NCBI GenBank assembly: GCA_002938045.1
Contig: PTLJ01000070.1
Span: forward strand, 1 to 7,582
Source of the DNA: Alphaproteobacteria bacterium MarineAlpha3_Bin4
Lineage (GTDB): Bacteria > Pseudomonadota > Alphaproteobacteria > Rhodospirillales > Casp-alpha2
Direction: 5' to 3'
DNA: 7,582 bases
How positions within the stretch are numbered: the stretch's first letter is position 1; each line of letters begins with the position of its first letter. The translations under genes and the position numbers were made by a program. The notes beneath the pieces were generated by a model. It made no database searches and was not told the origin of the DNA. It saw only the letters and a program-made list of their open reading frames with translations. Positions 6,948 to 7,582 of this stretch are shown here, piece by piece.

Positions 6948-7540
6948 ACGAGTCCGAGCTCTTGCTCAAGGGCACCGCAAAGCAGTTGGCCGATGGTAAT
7001 GTGCATCTCCTGAATGCGGGCCGTCGTCTCCGACGGCACGACCAAGAACGGATCGGCGACCTCTTTCATGCGGCCCCCGTCGTGTCCGCCGAAGCCGGCC
7101 GCCGTTGCCCCCATTTCCAATGCCTTCTGAAGACCGCGAATGACATTCTCACTGTTGCCCGAGGTCGAAATGCCGATCGCTAGGTCACCGGGCCGGGTCA
7201 GCGCCTCGACCTGGCGCGCGAACAGTTCGTCAAAGCCGAAATCGTTGCCGCAGGCAGTCAGGGCTGAAGTGTCGGTGGTCAGCGCGATGGCGGTGATCGG
7301 CGCGCGGTCGGTCTTGTAGCGGATCGTCAGTTCGGTTGCCAGGTGCTGGCAGTCGGCGGCGCTGCCGCCGTTACCAAAAAACAGGATTTTATTGCCACCC
7401 TCGATGGCCTCAACGGCGTTTCCGACCAGCTGTCGGAAGGGTTCGACGAGCGCTTGGCGTGTCGCCGAAACGACCGCCTCGTGCTCGTCGAACTCAGCGT
7501 CGAAAAAAACATTAAGGTCTATCAAGCTTCGGATCCTCAT
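6944..7540 (-). CDS. gmhA: GmhA, sedoheptulose-7-phosphate isomerase (SIS domain)
   Basis: GmhA converts sedoheptulose 7-phosphate to D-glycero-D-manno-heptose 7-phosphate, the first committed step of heptose synthesis for LPS, in the cytoplasm. The 198 residues fit the family (E. coli 192). The SIS sugar-phosphate site shows FGNGGSAAD at 55-63 and STSGNSENV at 125-133. H66 and E70 in HLATE, and Q177 in RIQEMH, match metal/active-site positions of known GmhA. The expected fourth residue, H180 in E. coli, aligns with Q185 (GQLLCG, codon CAA) rather than His. The paralogue DiaA, a DnaA-binding SIS protein, also lacks this His but lacks the Glu too, and the hldE neighbour favours GmhA. The ATG at 7540 has no Shine-Dalgarno, while a TTG at 7525 does, so the true protein may be five residues shorter. 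It is the promoter-proximal gene of the gmhA-hldE unit. Confidence 0.93.
   Translation of the reverse strand: MRIRSLIDLNVFFDAEFDEHEAVVSATRQALVEPFRQLVGNAVEAIEGGNKILFFGNGGSAADCQHLATELTIRYKTDRAPITAIALTTDTSALTACGNDFGFDELFARQVEALTRPGDLAIGISTSGNSENVIRGLQKALEMGATAAGFGGHDGGRMKEVADPFLVVPSETTARIQEMHITIGQLLCGALEQELGLV
7523..7538 (-). promoter_or_regulatory. gmhA: Candidate Shine-Dalgarno and alternative TTG start of gmhA
   Basis: On the minus strand, GAGGA (7538-7534) lies 8 bases before an in-frame TTG (7525-7523), which is codon 6 of the ATG reading. The protein would then start at the Leu codon read as Met, followed by IDLNVFFDAEF. The ATG at 7540 has no such site upstream. The spacing is near ideal, but TTG starts are less common, so this remains a competing call. 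Confidence 0.4.
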
Positions 7541-7550
7541 CGGTTAGGCG

Positions 7551-7556
7551 ATTATA
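7551..7556 (-). promoter_or_regulatory. Candidate -10 promoter element for gmhA-hldE
   Basis: The minus strand reads TATAAT exactly, in a GC-rich setting. Transcription starting about 7 bases downstream would begin near 7544, giving an almost leaderless message if ATG 7540 is used, or a leader of about 20 bases if TTG 7525 is used. No good -35 hexamer is found 16-18 bases upstream. TTGACC (7562-7557) directly abuts the -10 and cannot be its partner. Support is therefore only partial. Confidence 0.35.
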
Positions 7557-7582
7557 GGTCAATTCGCGTACCTGAGCGCAGG

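Overview
The window looks like a chromosomal segment from a Gram-negative bacterium, most likely an alphaproteobacterium of a Rhodospirillales-like lineage. This rests on the GC-rich coding sequence, the recF-gyrB order (the tail of the classic dnaA-dnaN-recF-gyrB cluster), the long Gram-negative form of GyrB with its C-terminal-half insertion, and a lipopolysaccharide heptose gene pair. The genus cannot be read from the sequence. Coding density is very high: five genes fill almost everything, the largest internal gap is 51 bases, and no stretch over 300 bases lacks a gene.

Left part, plus strand: bases 1-927 are the 3' part of recF, whose N-terminus with the Walker A motif lies off the window. 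Its stop overlaps a candidate start of gyrB (924-3488) in an ATGA junction. After 51 bases comes a compact class A penicillin-binding protein gene (3540-5468) with glycosyltransferase and transpeptidase domains. These three genes are co-directional and handle gap repair and replication restart, DNA supercoiling, and peptidoglycan synthesis.

Right part, minus strand: gmhA (7540-6944) and hldE (6947-5478) overlap by ATGA and form a two-gene unit. GmhA isomerises sedoheptulose 7-phosphate. The bifunctional HldE then phosphorylates the heptose at position 1 and, after a GmhB-type phosphatase step not encoded here, adds the nucleotide to give ADP-heptose for the LPS inner core. The hldE stop converges on the PBP stop with only 9 bases between them. 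A perfect TATAAT lies just upstream of gmhA.

I found no mobile element, CRISPR array, RNA gene, or clear new system. The points most worth checking are local: a Gln in GmhA where the zinc-ligand/catalytic His of characterised enzymes lies, an alternative TTG start for gmhA with a better ribosome-binding site, and a lysine-rich N-terminal tail on GyrB with an uncertain start.
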